From Anastrepha obliqua (Eukaryota > Arthropoda > Insecta > Diptera > Tephritidae), in NCBI RefSeq assembly GCF_027943255.1, contig NC_072897.1:60350406-60414405 (forward strand): 64,000 nucleotides of DNA, written 5' to 3'. A model generated the notes under the pieces. It saw only the letters and a program-made list of their open reading frames with translations. It ran no database searches and was not told the origin of the DNA. The position numbers were made by a program, and so were the translations under genes. Below are positions 23,322 through 33,617 of the stretch, one piece after another (the first letter of the stretch is position 1; each line of letters opens with the position of its first letter).

Positions 23322-23938
23322 TATTTCAACACAGAATTCTGCGTTGGTTTTTGTCGGAATAAAACAAATTGGAGACTTTCCACCATGTCCGAAAGCGGCC
23401 CAAATCATCAAAGACCCACCACTGTAGTTCCGCTTATGGCGCGTTTGCCGTGGTTGCCTAAGGTCCCGCCAATATTTTTGGCAACCATCTGAACCATCTA
23501 AGTTGAGCTTTTTTTCGTCCGAAAATACGTTTCGGAATTCGTTAGTCCAAAATTTATATTTTCCGGCAAATGGTAAACAAGCCTTAATGTGGCGTGCTAA
23601 TAGTCTTGGTACCGGCTTCCGCAAACAATATTTAAGTGTTGCGTTCTCGAACAAAATTTGATGTATTCGTCTATCGGTGACCTTACGACTTAAATGGTGT
23701 TTGATTTCCTTGCAAGGCATTTCTTTTTGAGCACCCAGACGACGAATTTCTCATTCATCTGCTATCAATGTTAGCTGGCCTGCCGGTTCGTTTGAGTTGA
23801 CCATATGTTTCTGGATTTTCTGATGGTATTCTTATGCTGATTTACTCTAGCGACATAAATATCTTCCACGTGGCATTCTACAGATTAAACCATCAATAAT
23901 TCTATTATTCTTTGTTCAAAAGAAGTAATCTATTTTAC

Positions 23939-26535
23939 TTAATGGTTAATGGTTAATGGTTGTAAAGGGTTAAGGAGTAGCCCTTTAGCACTGCGACCAT
24001 ATTGATCTATTGTGCACCCTATGCTGTCTATTGACTGTTAAGTATGCTTATGAATTGTACCAGCTCCTTCTGAGGGAGTGATTGACGGTCTTCATCTGTA
24101 AGCATGAACTTGTTTAAAAACCTTTTCCTTCTATGCGTCAACCCCGGACATTCGATAATGAGATGTTCCATAGACTCCTCATCTTCGCAGCAGAATCTGC
24201 AGGTGCTGGTGTTAGTTATGCCTAATTTATGTAAGTGTTTGTTGCAGGTGAAGTGACCCGTGAGGGCGCCTGTGAGAGTGCGAATGCTCTTTTTGTTTAA
24301 CGTGAGGGCCATGTTGGCTCTTTTAGCGTTGAAACTTAGGAACTTTTTGGAGTGTCTAAGACCCTCTACATTGTTCCAATGCTGATTTAATAGAGTTTTG
24401 GCCCAGTATTTTATTTTTTGTTTTAGGTTGTTTTTGTTGAATCCGAACATAGGGCTAGGTCCGATGAAGTTTTCATCTGCCCCTTTTTTGGCTTGAGCGT
24501 CTGCCTTTTTGTTGCCGTCATATCCCTCATGTCCCGGTACCCAAATTAATGAAACATAATTTTTGGATGCCAGATTATTGAGTGCCTTGTGGCATTCTAA
24601 GAGGGTTTTAGAGTTGTATGTATAGCTATCTAGAGCTTTTAGGACTGATTGGCTGTCCGAGAGTATTTTAATCCTTACTCTCTTGTGGTTCCTGCGTTGC
24701 ATGATGTTTACTGCTTCCATTATTGCGTATAGTTCCGCTTGGAATATAGTGGTGTCCCTGGTGAGAGTGTATGATTTGTGGATTCTGGGTCCCACTACAC
24801 CTGCTCCTACACCGTAAGGTGTTTTTGATCCATCAGTGTACCATTTTTGTGAATCATCATTCATCCATTTCGGGTTTGTTTTCCACTCTATCCTCTCTGG
24901 AAAGGTAACTGAGTATCCTTTTGTGAAACAGAGGGTTGGGTCAATGTGGTCTGAAACTTGAGCCATGCTTATGGTGTTTTTGATTTTGTTTAGGATATTT
25001 AGGTGACCGGTGAGGTTGCCCAATTTGAAATTTATTTTCATGTGTAGCATGAGTGCTTGCGTAGCTGCTTCCTCTTGGATTGCTATATGAAGTGGTGGGA
25101 GATTAAGGAGTGCTTCCATGCCAGCTGTTGGGGTAGTTTTCATAGCCCCTGTGATGCATAGGCAAGCAAGCCTTTGTACTTTTCCCAGTTTGGTTATCGC
25201 TGTTTGTTGGATAGATTTGCCCCATATGATTGGTCCAACCATTTCGGTGTATATCCAGAGGGCCATACTAGGGCTGAGGCCACAGGATCTCCCTAGTAAT
25301 TGTTTGGTTGTCCACAAGGATTTCGTAGCTTTTTTTGTTATGTTATTTATATGTGATTCCCAAGTGAGTTTTTTATCTAAGGTTAAACCTAGATATTTGA
25401 CCTCTTCCTTTAGTTCTATCACTGTTTCATTTAGTTCCAATGCAGGAAACTTTAACTTTCTTTTTCTTGTGAAGGGGATTATTGTGGTTTTGTTAGGGTT
25501 GATCGACAGCCCCTCCTTTTTACACCATTCCCATGTTGCAATCAAGGCATTTTGCATTAAGTCCGTTAGTGTCCTTTCATGGTTGCCTTTTATTATAACA
25601 GATATGTCATCTGCATAACCAATGGTTATGAATCCCTTGTTGTTTAGGTGCTGCACCAAGTCATCAACTAGTAGGGACCATAGCAGTGGAGAGAGAACTC
25701 CTCCTTGCGGACATCCCTTTACTGTTGTGACATTGAGTTCAGCTTGGCCTAACGAGGCTTTAATAATCCTCTGATTAAGCATTTGGCTTATCCAGTGTGT
25801 TAATATTGGGTTTGCACCTCTTTTTTCGAGTGCTGTTTCCATGGATTTGTAATTTGCGTTGTCGAAGGCTCCCTCTATGTCCATAAAGGAACATAGGGCT
25901 ATTTCTTTTTGATTTAGGGCCTTTTCTATATTGACAACGAGTGTGTGCAGTGCTGTGACTGTGGATTTCCCTTTTTGGTAAGCAAATTGCAGCTTATGAA
26001 GGGGTTTTTTGAAGATTACTTCTTCTCTTAGATGGTATTCGAGTAGTTTTTCCATTGTCTTTAGCATGAACGATGATAGACTGATTGGTCACTCTACCCT
26101 TTCGAAATTTATGATTTTATTGACAAATGAGACCGTAGATCTCCGTTGATGGTGAGTTACCATGTCTAGACTATTGTCGATTGATGGGTCATGACTTTTA
26201 CAATCTGGGAAGTGAGTCTTTAGAAGAAGCTCTAGTGTTTCTACGAATGTGTTGGTAATAGTTCCGTTTGGACCTTTTAGTGTGCCTATGGGACTTGAGT
26301 CGCCTCTGGAAAGTGATTTTTGGATTCTAGCTGTTGCTGGAGTATCTTTTAGATCCTCGCAGAAGTTTTTCCAAGAGTTTCGTTTGGATTTCCTTAGTTC
26401 TTTGTTATAGTTAGTTAGGGATTTCCTATATTCGTCCCATTTGTTTGTTTTCTTTGCAGTGTTGAATAGTTTTCTCGTTGCTTTCCGAAGTTTGTCAAGT
26501 TCGTTGTTCCACCAGGGGACCCTCTTCGTGGAGGA
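23939..26535 (-). mobile_element. LOA-like non-LTR retrotransposon, 5'-truncated and internally deleted
   Basis: The 2597-bp copy is oriented on the minus strand and inserted in the 5' leader of the Tc3-like element. It ends with a short tandem tail (TTAACCATTAACCATTAA), typical of LOA/I-type 3' ends. A 5-bp duplication (TTTAC on the plus strand) lies at 23934-23938 and 26536-26540. The 5' boundary falls in the EN-RT linker, so ORF1 and EN are lost. An internal deletion near 26085 removes the RT fingers region. Confidence 0.88.
24028..26067 (-). CDS. RT-RNase H polyprotein (C-terminal part), open
   Basis: This 679-codon frame is the longest undamaged one in the window. The RT palm has FMDIEGAFDNANYKSME, GCPQGGVLSPLLWSLLVDD and an intact GYADDIS active site. 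A thumb follows. RNase H has WYTDGSK, FQAELYAIMEA, ILSDSQSVLKALDS and WVPGHEGYDGNKKADAQA, so the catalytic Asp/Glu set looks complete. The C-terminus has the Cys/His motif CRFCCEDEESMEHLIIEC. The ATG at 26067 is internal: the same frame continues upstream across a single TGA to 26535 (linker VPWWNNELDKLRK). That TGA sits at the internal deletion joint, so the domain is probably not translated as a working enzyme. Confidence 0.9.
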   Translation of the reverse strand: MLKTMEKLLEYHLREEVIFKKPLHKLQFAYQKGKSTVTALHTLVVNIEKALNQKEIALCSFMDIEGAFDNANYKSMETALEKRGANPILTHWISQMLNQRIIKASLGQAELNVTTVKGCPQGGVLSPLLWSLLVDDLVQHLNNKGFITIGYADDISVIIKGNHERTLTDLMQNALIATWEWCKKEGLSINPNKTTIIPFTRKRKLKFPALELNETVIELKEEVKYLGLTLDKKLTWESHINNITKKATKSLWTTKQLLGRSCGLSPSMALWIYTEMVGPIIWGKSIQQTAITKLGKVQRLACLCITGAMKTTPTAGMEALLNLPPLHIAIQEEAATQALMLHMKINFKLGNLTGHLNILNKIKNTISMAQVSDHIDPTLCFTKGYSVTFPERIEWKTNPKWMNDDSQKWYTDGSKTPYGVGAGVVGPRIHKSYTLTRDTTIFQAELYAIMEAVNIMQRRNHKRVRIKILSDSQSVLKALDSYTYNSKTLLECHKALNNLASKNYVSLIWVPGHEGYDGNKKADAQAKKGADENFIGPSPMFGFNKNNLKQKIKYWAKTLLNQHWNNVEGLRHSKKFLSFNAKRANMALTLNKKSIRTLTGALTGHFTCNKHLHKLGITNTSTCRFCCEDEESMEHLIIECPGLTHRRKRFLNKFMLTDEDRQSLPQKELVQFISILNSQ

Positions 26536-26843
26536 TTTACTTACATTTTTCTTTATGATACCAATGCAAATAATACACAATTTTTTAAAACCTGCTCTCT
26601 ATGCTTGCCAAATCAATACTGGTCTCTGATTGCACATACATATACTTATTTCATATGAAAACCAAATCTCGCCACCATAATTTGTAATAACGGTACTAAG
26701 AATAACGATTAAACAAGAAATTTGCAAGCCAAAAGTTAAATTGGCCAAAGTCTGTATTGGCATACCAAACAAAAATGTACCGTTACTATCAAGAAAGATA
26801 TCGATATAAAAAACTTTGCAAATTAACTTATTTCTGTGAGGTA

Positions 26844-27720
26844 CATACATATGTACATATATTATGTTAGTTATGTTTGTGCAAAAGTTCAGTTGCATCT
26901 TCAATTCTTATAGTGTTACCTATGTATGTGCATACGCACTGCAGCAACCATGACCTAAATTTTTTTCAATTTACATTTTACTACAGGGAATAATATATGT
27001 ATGTGCATTTTCTAGATAGTATAAATTTAAAATAAATAAGAGAAAACTTCAATGAAACGTATTTGCATCTATGGGACAACTATGTTCCATTGCATCTTTA
27101 ATAAATATAGTGTTGCACGCATATGTATGCGCTGAAGCAACCATGACCTACCTCACGAGCATCGCCTTATCATATTTAATACAATGATTTGGGAGTAAAT
27201 ATTCTAATGATCAAATCCCTACCTCACAAATGCTAAAACAATTCTCTTTGCATATGCATGTACATAAGTATTTGTATGTGCGTATGTACACTTGATGCCC
27301 TAGCCTATGTAAGTATGTATATATTTGTATTCTGAACTTCCAACAAAACAATGCTTATTAATATACACATATGTACGTACATATAACCACACACACAGGG
27401 CACTCAATTTATTCCTCTCAATAGGTACATATGTCGTCCAAAGCTAAAATTCTATGTCTAGCGACTACAAGAACAAAATGCATTAATAGGTCAAGTCGAG
27501 CGCCCGCGGCTCCGTACATATGTATGCATCAATATATGTATGTAAATATGTCTTTCTAAATGCTCGACGACCGCAACTGTTATGCGTCAAGTGCGCGCAT
27601 GAGCATACAGTAAGTTGCAGAAACTACATAAGTAGTTTATAAAAAAGTTCTATGTTGTACATGTGGAATACTAGGAGGAAATTTCGAAATAATTATTTTA
27701 TGTTCTCTGATAGTAGGTAA
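26844..27720 (-). repeat. fold-back arm X with module M, copy 3 (first part)
   Basis: This is the reverse complement of 41210-42290. Matching blocks are AGTTCAGTTGCATCTTCAAT, the GCAGCAACCATGACCTA block and module M at 27440-27650. It continues after the RTE-like insertion at 28084-28137 and again after the Gypsy element at 36180-36480. It is non-coding. Confidence 0.8.
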
Positions 27721-28083
27721 GATTTTTGGACCTTTGCACGTTGGCAACGGCGAATATCGCAGACGATGGAACGATGAGCTGTATGAGCTATACGACGACA
27801 TAGACATAGCGCAGCGAATAAAGATCCAGCGGCTACGTTGGCTGGGTCTTGTCGTCCGAATGGATACAAATGCTCCGGCTTTGAAAGTATTCGATGCGGT
27901 ACCAGCTGGTGGTAGCAGAGGAAGAGGGTGGCCTCCTCTGCGTTGGAAAGATCAGGTGGAGAAGGACTTGGCTTCACTTGGTGTGTCCAACTGGCGCCGG
28001 ATAACACGAGAAAGAAACGATTGGCGCGCTTTGTTAAACTCGGCCAAAATCGCGTAAGCGGTTATCGCGCCAATTAAGAAGAA
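27721..28083 (+). mobile_element. RTE-like non-LTR element, 3' end only
   Basis: The fragment encodes about 100 residues ending at a TAA at 28057: RIKIQRLRWLGLVVRM and then RGWPPLRWKDQVEKDL and NWRRITRERNDWR. This basic tail, with its RW..HV-like and GRP..RW motifs, is the C-terminus of RTE/BovB-type polymerases. It ends in a short AAGAAGAA tail. A perfect 12-bp duplication GATAGTAGGTAA flanks it (27709-27720 and 28084-28095). The empty site is present in fold-back copy 1 near 5786-5800. Severe 5' truncation is normal for this class. Confidence 0.9.
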
Positions 28084-28135
28084 GATAGTAGGTAAATAGT
28101 TAATTAGTATATTACTTTACGTATGTGTGTAGTTA

Positions 28136-28440
28136 GGTTTATTTGCCCATTGCACCAATTCCAGCTAAATAAGAGCTAAGTATGACCATTGTACGTCTGT
28201 GTATATTTTTCTGTGGCGCCATATTTCTGCAAGTATAACTTTATGCACGACGACAGAGGAAAAGAGACGGACTCTGTTGTCGAGTAAGGTCTGGTCGTAA
28301 GGCGCGGAATGCATAAGCGAAACAAAGAGAGCAATGGAATAATGATATGATGAAATTATTCAGACTCCGTTTCGTAAGTCCGTCAGGCGGTCGGTCAGTT
28401 GAGATTGCGCCTTGCAATGAGTGAAAACAACGTTCCGACA
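28136..28440 (+). repeat. 5' LTR of the Gypsy element
   Basis: It aligns with 35819-36179 from TTATTTGCCCATTG to GTTCCGACA, with one indel of about 45 bp near the end. The opening TGTCGCAGAATAGGC found in the other two LTR copies is missing. The internal region starts at 28441. Confidence 0.9.
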
Positions 28441-28803
28441 TCGTAAGTGGGATCTGCTTTGTATACTGAATCAAATATAACAGCGCTAATAGAGCAGAAC
28501 CGCAATCTGATGGACATAAATTAAAATCTGCAGACACCAAGAAATCCAACCACCAATGGCAAGTTAAAACGCGTAACGCTACCAAAATTTAATCCCGACG
28601 GCGCTGGACGCTGTTTATTGGACGGTTTGTTCGAATTGAGACTGGTGCAGCTGTTCTACTAAGCGTATTTAATGGCCGACCAAAAACTGGAGAAGGTCTC
28701 GCTGAGTATGGGACTCGCATCGTAACGCTGCTAATGTCAAAATGGAAAACTCAAAACTTTGAAGAAATAGCAGTTGCCGTAACATTGGCACACATGGCTC
28801 AAC

Positions 28804-29380
28804 TTGATTGTAAATTGTCACGTTGGATTTTTACCAACAATGTTAAAACCCGTAATGAGCTCCAACAACAACTACAACCACACGCTTTTTAGAAGCGTAG
28901 TTCAGATGGCGATGCGAATACTACTTTTGAGAAGAAGAAGCCCAAGTTCTAGAATCAGATGGAGTGCAACTTTTGTGGAAAGGCCGGTCACAAATACGCC
29001 AATTGTCGAGCTAGACTGGAGCAGGGTAGGAACACTGGAAAGAATCGCAACGGAAGCAGCACGTCTGGAGCAAAGGAGTGGCCTGGTGTGAAATGCTGTA
29101 AGTGTGACGAAATCAGACATTTTGCATCAGCTTGACCAAAAGGTCGATCAGGTGGAAACGGCAAAGTCTACGAGAGGCGTGTTGAAATTTGCGCCGCCAT
29201 CAGGAACGTTAAATCTGTCCGGTGAGTGCGTTCTATTCTGTTTTGACTCAGGGGCTGAATGTTCTTTGGTCAAGGAGAGCATCGCTAATAAATTTAAGGG
29301 AAATTTAACGGTATTGGTAATGACTCTATATGTAGTACACAGCAAGTTTTATCTAATATCAATATTGAACAATACTAATA
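28804..29380 (+). pseudogene. Gypsy gag C-terminus and protease remnants
   Basis: At about 28962-29010 the translation is CNFCGKAGHKYANC, a CX2CX4HX4C nucleic-acid-binding knuckle. A second, degenerate knuckle (CCKCDEIRHFASA) ends in a stop near 29135. The frame 29104-29388 contains CFDSGAECSLV, the DSG(A) active-site motif of the aspartic protease. Gag sequence upstream of 28960 is too decayed to delimit. The frames overlap, so at least one shift separates gag from protease. Confidence 0.8.
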
Positions 29381-29868
29381 TATTTTGAGATTTTGTTGCA
29401 TGTTGTTATGGTTAAGTTTTTAAGTTCTGATGTGCTGATTAGCCGTTGATTCTTGGCCAGGACTTCGGTGTTTCAATGGACGCTGCTAAGTTTCAAATTT
29501 ATAGAACAAAAGAGGTGAATTTTTTAAATTCAACAGAATACGAAAATATTATAAGTTCCAAATTAATGATTCTGATAAAGTGGCCCTGGCTCATATTTTA
29601 AATTTATATTCTGATTCGTTTATTGACGGTATCCAGAGTCACGTGTCTCCACTGGACAGTTGGAAATAAGACTAATCGACCCACAAAGACGGTATAACGA
29701 CGCCCATACATGAGAAAAAATTGACGAATTACTGCAATCAAATATAATACGGCCAAGTTGTTCATCTTTTGTCAGTGCGGTGATGTTGGTTAAAAAAAAA
29801 ATGGCACTGATCGTCTTTGTGCTTATCGTATGTTGAACGATAATACAGTGGCAGGCAAATAATATCCG

Positions 29869-30985
29869 TTGCCTCTCATATCGGATCAAATTGCTAAACT
29901 ACGCGGTGTACGACATTTCTCATGTGTAGATATGGCAAGCGGGTTTTACCAAATCCCAGGACATGTGGATCGGATTGAGCGAACTGCATTTGTAACGCCT
30001 GAAGGGCAATATGAGTTTTTGACTATGCCTTTTGGTCTTAAAAATGCACCGTCTGTCTTCCAGCGGGCAATAATAATAAAAGCATTAGCAAATAATTTTG
30101 CCATCGTATACATCGATGATGTTTTGATTACAGCAGAAACCAAAGAAGAAGCATTAGACCGGTTGCAGATCGTGCTAGAAACTTTAAGTAAAGCTGGACT
30201 TTCCTTTAACATAACCAAATGTTCCTTTTATAAAACTATTATCGAGTACCTTGGGTTTGAAATTAGTCACGGAGAAATTAGGCCAAACGCTCGTAAAATT
30301 CAGGCATTAATAGGGTTACCACCGCCGCAATCTGTGACACAGTTAAGGCAATTTATCGGTTTGTCTTCCTTATTCCGGCAATTCGTTCCCGAGATATTCC
30401 CGATTTTCCGAGACATTAAAACCCTTGTACCACCTTACGTCAAAGAAAAATTCAAATTTCGTTTGGAAATCAGAGCATGAGCAAATACGATTAAAAATAA
30501 TATCGATACTAACACAAGCTCCAGTATTACTCATATTCGATCCTATCTTCTCAATAGAGTTGCATACAGATGCGAGACCAATTGGCTATGGAGCAATATT
30601 CCTGCATAAAATTGACAATAAGTCTCATGTAGTTGAATATTTCAGCAAATGTACATCGCCTGCTGAATCTAGATACCATTCGTATGAATTAGACATTAGC
30701 CGTAGTTAACGGTATCAAACATTTCCGTCATTATTTGCAGGCACGTAAATTTGTTGTTTATACGGACTGTAATTCTTTGAAATCAAGTCGTACAAAATTG
30801 GACTTAACTCCGAGAGTACATCACCATCTATGTGCTCTACAATCATTTGACTTTGATTTAGAGTATAGGAAAGGCGAACGAATGGCGCACGTCGACTTTC
30901 TATCACGAAATCCAGTGCCAGGAAAAAATAAAAACGTAAACAAAGTATCAGAAATGCGAATTAATTTGACGGAGGTAACCGATAA
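29869..30985 (+). pseudogene. Gypsy reverse transcriptase and RNase H
   Basis: 29869-30480 encodes RT with DMASGFYQI, TMPFGLKNAPSVFQR and the active-site box YIDD. It starts after upstream sequence that is broken. RNase H follows in shifted frames at 30425-30709 (HTDARPIGYGA, YHSYELD) and 30735-30985 (VYTDCNSLK; RMAHVDFLSRNP). Two frameshifts separate the three pieces. The RNase H/integrase linker is cut at 30985 by the CACTA-ended transposon and resumes at 34305. Confidence 0.88.
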
Positions 30986-31489
30986 CACTACTTTACACCA
31001 AAAATGGTCCTCGACCAAAAGGCGTTTTTTTAACTAATTTGAGGTCGCTGAAACCAAAAATGAATTTAATCTTTTTTTTAAAGAACGGTTTCCGAGATAT
31101 TCCCAAAAAACCTGTTTTTTGGGCAATAGTGCAGTTATTACCTGCAATCTCGAAAACAGTGCGTGCTATTTCTTTGAAGTGCATAAATTTTGAAAGGCAC
31201 ACATATAACCTACATGGCAATATATAATTCGTGTCAATGGAAGTCGTAGTTCTCGCAAAACAGCTGTTGAAAGTTAAAAAAAGGCATTTTTGACGTTTTT
31301 TGCTAAATTATCAAAGTTTATTAACTTTTTTCTGGAACAAAAAATTTTTTTACATCGACATAAGATAAGTTTTCTAAAAGACAATTTTCTCACCTACATT
31401 TGAAGCCTAAGTTTGTCTGAATCGACGAAAAATTGTAGAAGTTATGACCCATAAAGTCAACACGTGTGATTTTGCAGCTTTTGACTTGG

Positions 31490-33253
31490 CTATGTTTGAG
31501 GTCGAAAATACGCTTTTACTCTCGTACTTCTTCTTTTATGTTGCACGGAATCTTCACGAAGTTGCATCCAGCAGTAGTCGCTCATCATTTCTTGATCCCA
31601 AAAGCCCTCATAACGCTTTTCAATCGTAGCAATATCTTGATGAAATCGCTCGCCTTGTTCATCACTTTCAGCCCCCAAATTCGGAGGAAAAAAATCCAAA
31701 TGACTGTGAAGTAGGTGCATTTTTAACGACGTGCGAGCACCTGTTAACAAAAACAAAGTTAATTGTACTTTTTCCAATAATTTTCCAGTCAATTTATATG
31801 ATAAATATATTTTGGAGTATGTACGTTTTACAATACTAACCAATAGTTTTAAAGTATTTCATCATTATATGAATCAATTGACGGTCGTTGTTGCTCCTGT
31901 TGTTTCCCAAGAATCCATGAACAACTTTTTGGAAAGCTTTCCAAGCTTTAGCTTCGTAACTGTCAAGACATTGTTGAAATTCTGTGTCCGTAAACAATTT
32001 CTTTATCTGTGGACCGACGAATATACTCGCTTTGATTTTCTCTGTTGACAATCTTGGGAACTTGGTTTTCAAGTATTTAAGGGCTGTGTTTTCCGGTTTT
32101 TTTGCCAAAGCTTTCACAAAATTCTTCATTAGCCCAAGTTTTATATGCAAAGGGGGGAAAATAACTTTTTTTTCTCAACAAGTGCTTTTTTGGTAACGTT
32201 GTTTTTCCCCACGACATGCTCCACACGCTTCGGCCAAACTTGTTGAGTGAAATATTTGTCATCCGCTCTGCTATCCCAAAGACACAAAAAACAACTGTAT
32301 TTGGTATAGCCACCCTGCAGACCAGTCAGTAGAGCGACAACTTTCAAGTCACAACATATTTTCCAGTTATACGAACTGTAGTCAATTAATTGCAGTAGCT
32401 CTTTCATTGTCTCATAAGTTTCTTTGACATTCGTAGAATGAGCAACGGGGATCGATGGTTTCTTGTTGCCTTTGTGCAGTAAGACATCCTTAACACTATA
32501 CTTGCTACCATCAATGAATAGACGCCACTCATTTGGATCATGAGTTTCTCCAAGTGCCGCAAACAACTTATTAACATTATTGCAGTAGCAAAAATTTTCT
32601 GGTTTTGAGAAATACTGTTCGAAATTTTTATTGCGGTTTCGGTAATACGTTACGTTAGTACCTGATTCCAAATAACCGCGTTCCTGTAGACGTGAAGCTA
32701 GGAGTTCTGATTTTTCTTTCGATAAGTTGAGATCACGACATAAATCGTTTAATGCTCTCTGATTAATTGGCTCTGCCTTCTGACTCGATGTGCTTGGGGA
32801 ACTGCTGATATTCGAAATCGAAGCTGTTATTCATTGAGAACTGAGGGATTCTGCTTTTAGTGTTGGTGGTTCACGTTTTGGATATTGCGTAGAATGTGGT
32901 GCCGTTTTTGTCACTGATGATACGTCGGGATACGTAGCTTTGCTATATTTTCCTCCTCGAAGTTTAGTCAGGCAAAAATAGCAATCACTCACATGATCAA
33001 TAGGATTCCTCCACTCAAATGGCTTACCAAAAGATACGTATGACCGTGAGCCTTTGGCAAATTCGTTAAAACGTGCAAAACATGTAGCGCAGACAGAGTT
33101 TGGAGTCCACGTTTTCTCCATATCTTTTGCTCGTAAACCAAAATATTGCTCGTAAGCTGCTAGTAAATGCGTGGTCAGCTTTTTTCGAGCACTTTCTTTG
33201 AAGATATATAAACCACAAATAAAACAGAATTTATCTGGTGCGTGCTTGCACAT
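31490..33253 (-). pseudogene. putative transposase, zinc-binding N-terminus, one intron
   Basis: It starts at 33253 (MCKHAPDKFCFICG). Three CxxC pairs occur at residues 10/13, 55/58 and 91/94, suggesting a zinc-binding DNA-recognition domain. The later part has WRLFIDGSKYSVKDVLLH, WKICCDLKVVALL, CFLCLWDSRADDKYF and SDEQGERFHQDI, with acidic residues placed as in an RNase H-fold DDE core (inference). A 100-bp GT-AG intron (31741-31840) joins FKTIG to ARTSLKMHLLHSH in phase. Lesions are one in-frame TGA at about 32829 and one frameshift near 32150. Intact length would be about 550 residues. I recall similar unnamed proteins from many arthropod assemblies, but cannot check. Confidence 0.8.
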
Positions 33254-33297
33254 TTCAGTGTATTTTCTTATAACACAGATCTAAACAAAGAAAAACG

Positions 33298-33617
33298 AAG
33301 TAAGTTCTGCTCTAGTGCAAGGCGCAATCTCAACTGCCCGATCGCCTGACGGACTTACGAAAGGAGCCTGTATAATTTCATCATCTCATTATTCTATTGC
33401 TCTCTTTCTTTCACTTATGTATTCCGCGCCTTACGACCGGACCTTACTTGACAACAGAGTCCGTCTCTTTTCCTCTGTCGTCGTGCACAAATTTATACTT
33501 GCAGAAATATGGCGCCACCGAAAATTGTATACAGACGTACAATGGTCATACCTACAAGGCCATACCTTTTATTTAGCTCGAATTGGTACAATGGGCAAAT
33601 AAGCCTATTCTGCGACA
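33298..33617 (-). repeat. solo LTR of the same Gypsy family, nested in the CACTA-ended element
   Basis: This is the reverse complement of the LTR at 35819-36179, from TGTCGCAGAATAGGC (33617 leftwards) to about the AGAACTTACTT block (33298). The last 45 or so LTR bases are missing, and it is followed by a (TA)n tract. It lies upstream of the transposase start at 33253, between it and the right inverted arm. So the LTR family was mobile both before and after the CACTA-ended insertion. Confidence 0.9.

Larger units (their letters stand above)
21667..23876 (-). pseudogene. Tc3-like transposase, split by a mariner
   Basis: The likely start is the ATG at 23876 (MPRGRYL), after which stops already occur. 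23720-23324 encodes the DNA-binding and N-terminal catalytic region (HHLSRKVTDRRIHQILFE, FSDEKKLNLDGSDG with the first Asp, GGSLMIWAAFG). After the mariner, 22028-21667 continues with QPDNASIHTAR (second Asp) and WPALSPDLNPIEDHWG (Glu), completing a DDE triad of the D34E kind. Excising the mariner plus one TA joins the codons for VEI and LEDVF in frame, which shows the gene was continuous before the insertion. Several in-frame stops show it is long inactive. Confidence 0.88.
21412..26841 (-). mobile_element. Tc3-like transposon, interrupted by two insertions
   Basis: The termini are inverted: CCTCACAGAAATAAGT at 21412 and its complement ending at 26841. Both are flanked by TA (21410-21411 and 26842-26843). 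A second motif like it (ATATGAAATAARTATAT) sits about 185 bp inside each end (near 21598 and 26660), giving an inverted-repeat/direct-repeat layout as in Tc3 and Sleeping Beauty. Removing the mariner (22031-23321) and the LOA-like element (23939-26535), with one copy of each target duplication, leaves about 1.54 kb, the usual size of a Tc1/Tc3 element. The outer right flank is fold-back arm X. Confidence 0.88.

Noticed and set aside
25118..25618. 166-codon frame on the plus strand
   Set aside because: It is antisense to the intact RT-RNase H frame at 24028-26067 and has no recognisable motif.
31836..31843. Frameshift at the end of the main transposase exon of the CACTA-ended element
   Set aside because: Donor and acceptor signals with kept phase make an intron (31741-31840) the better explanation.
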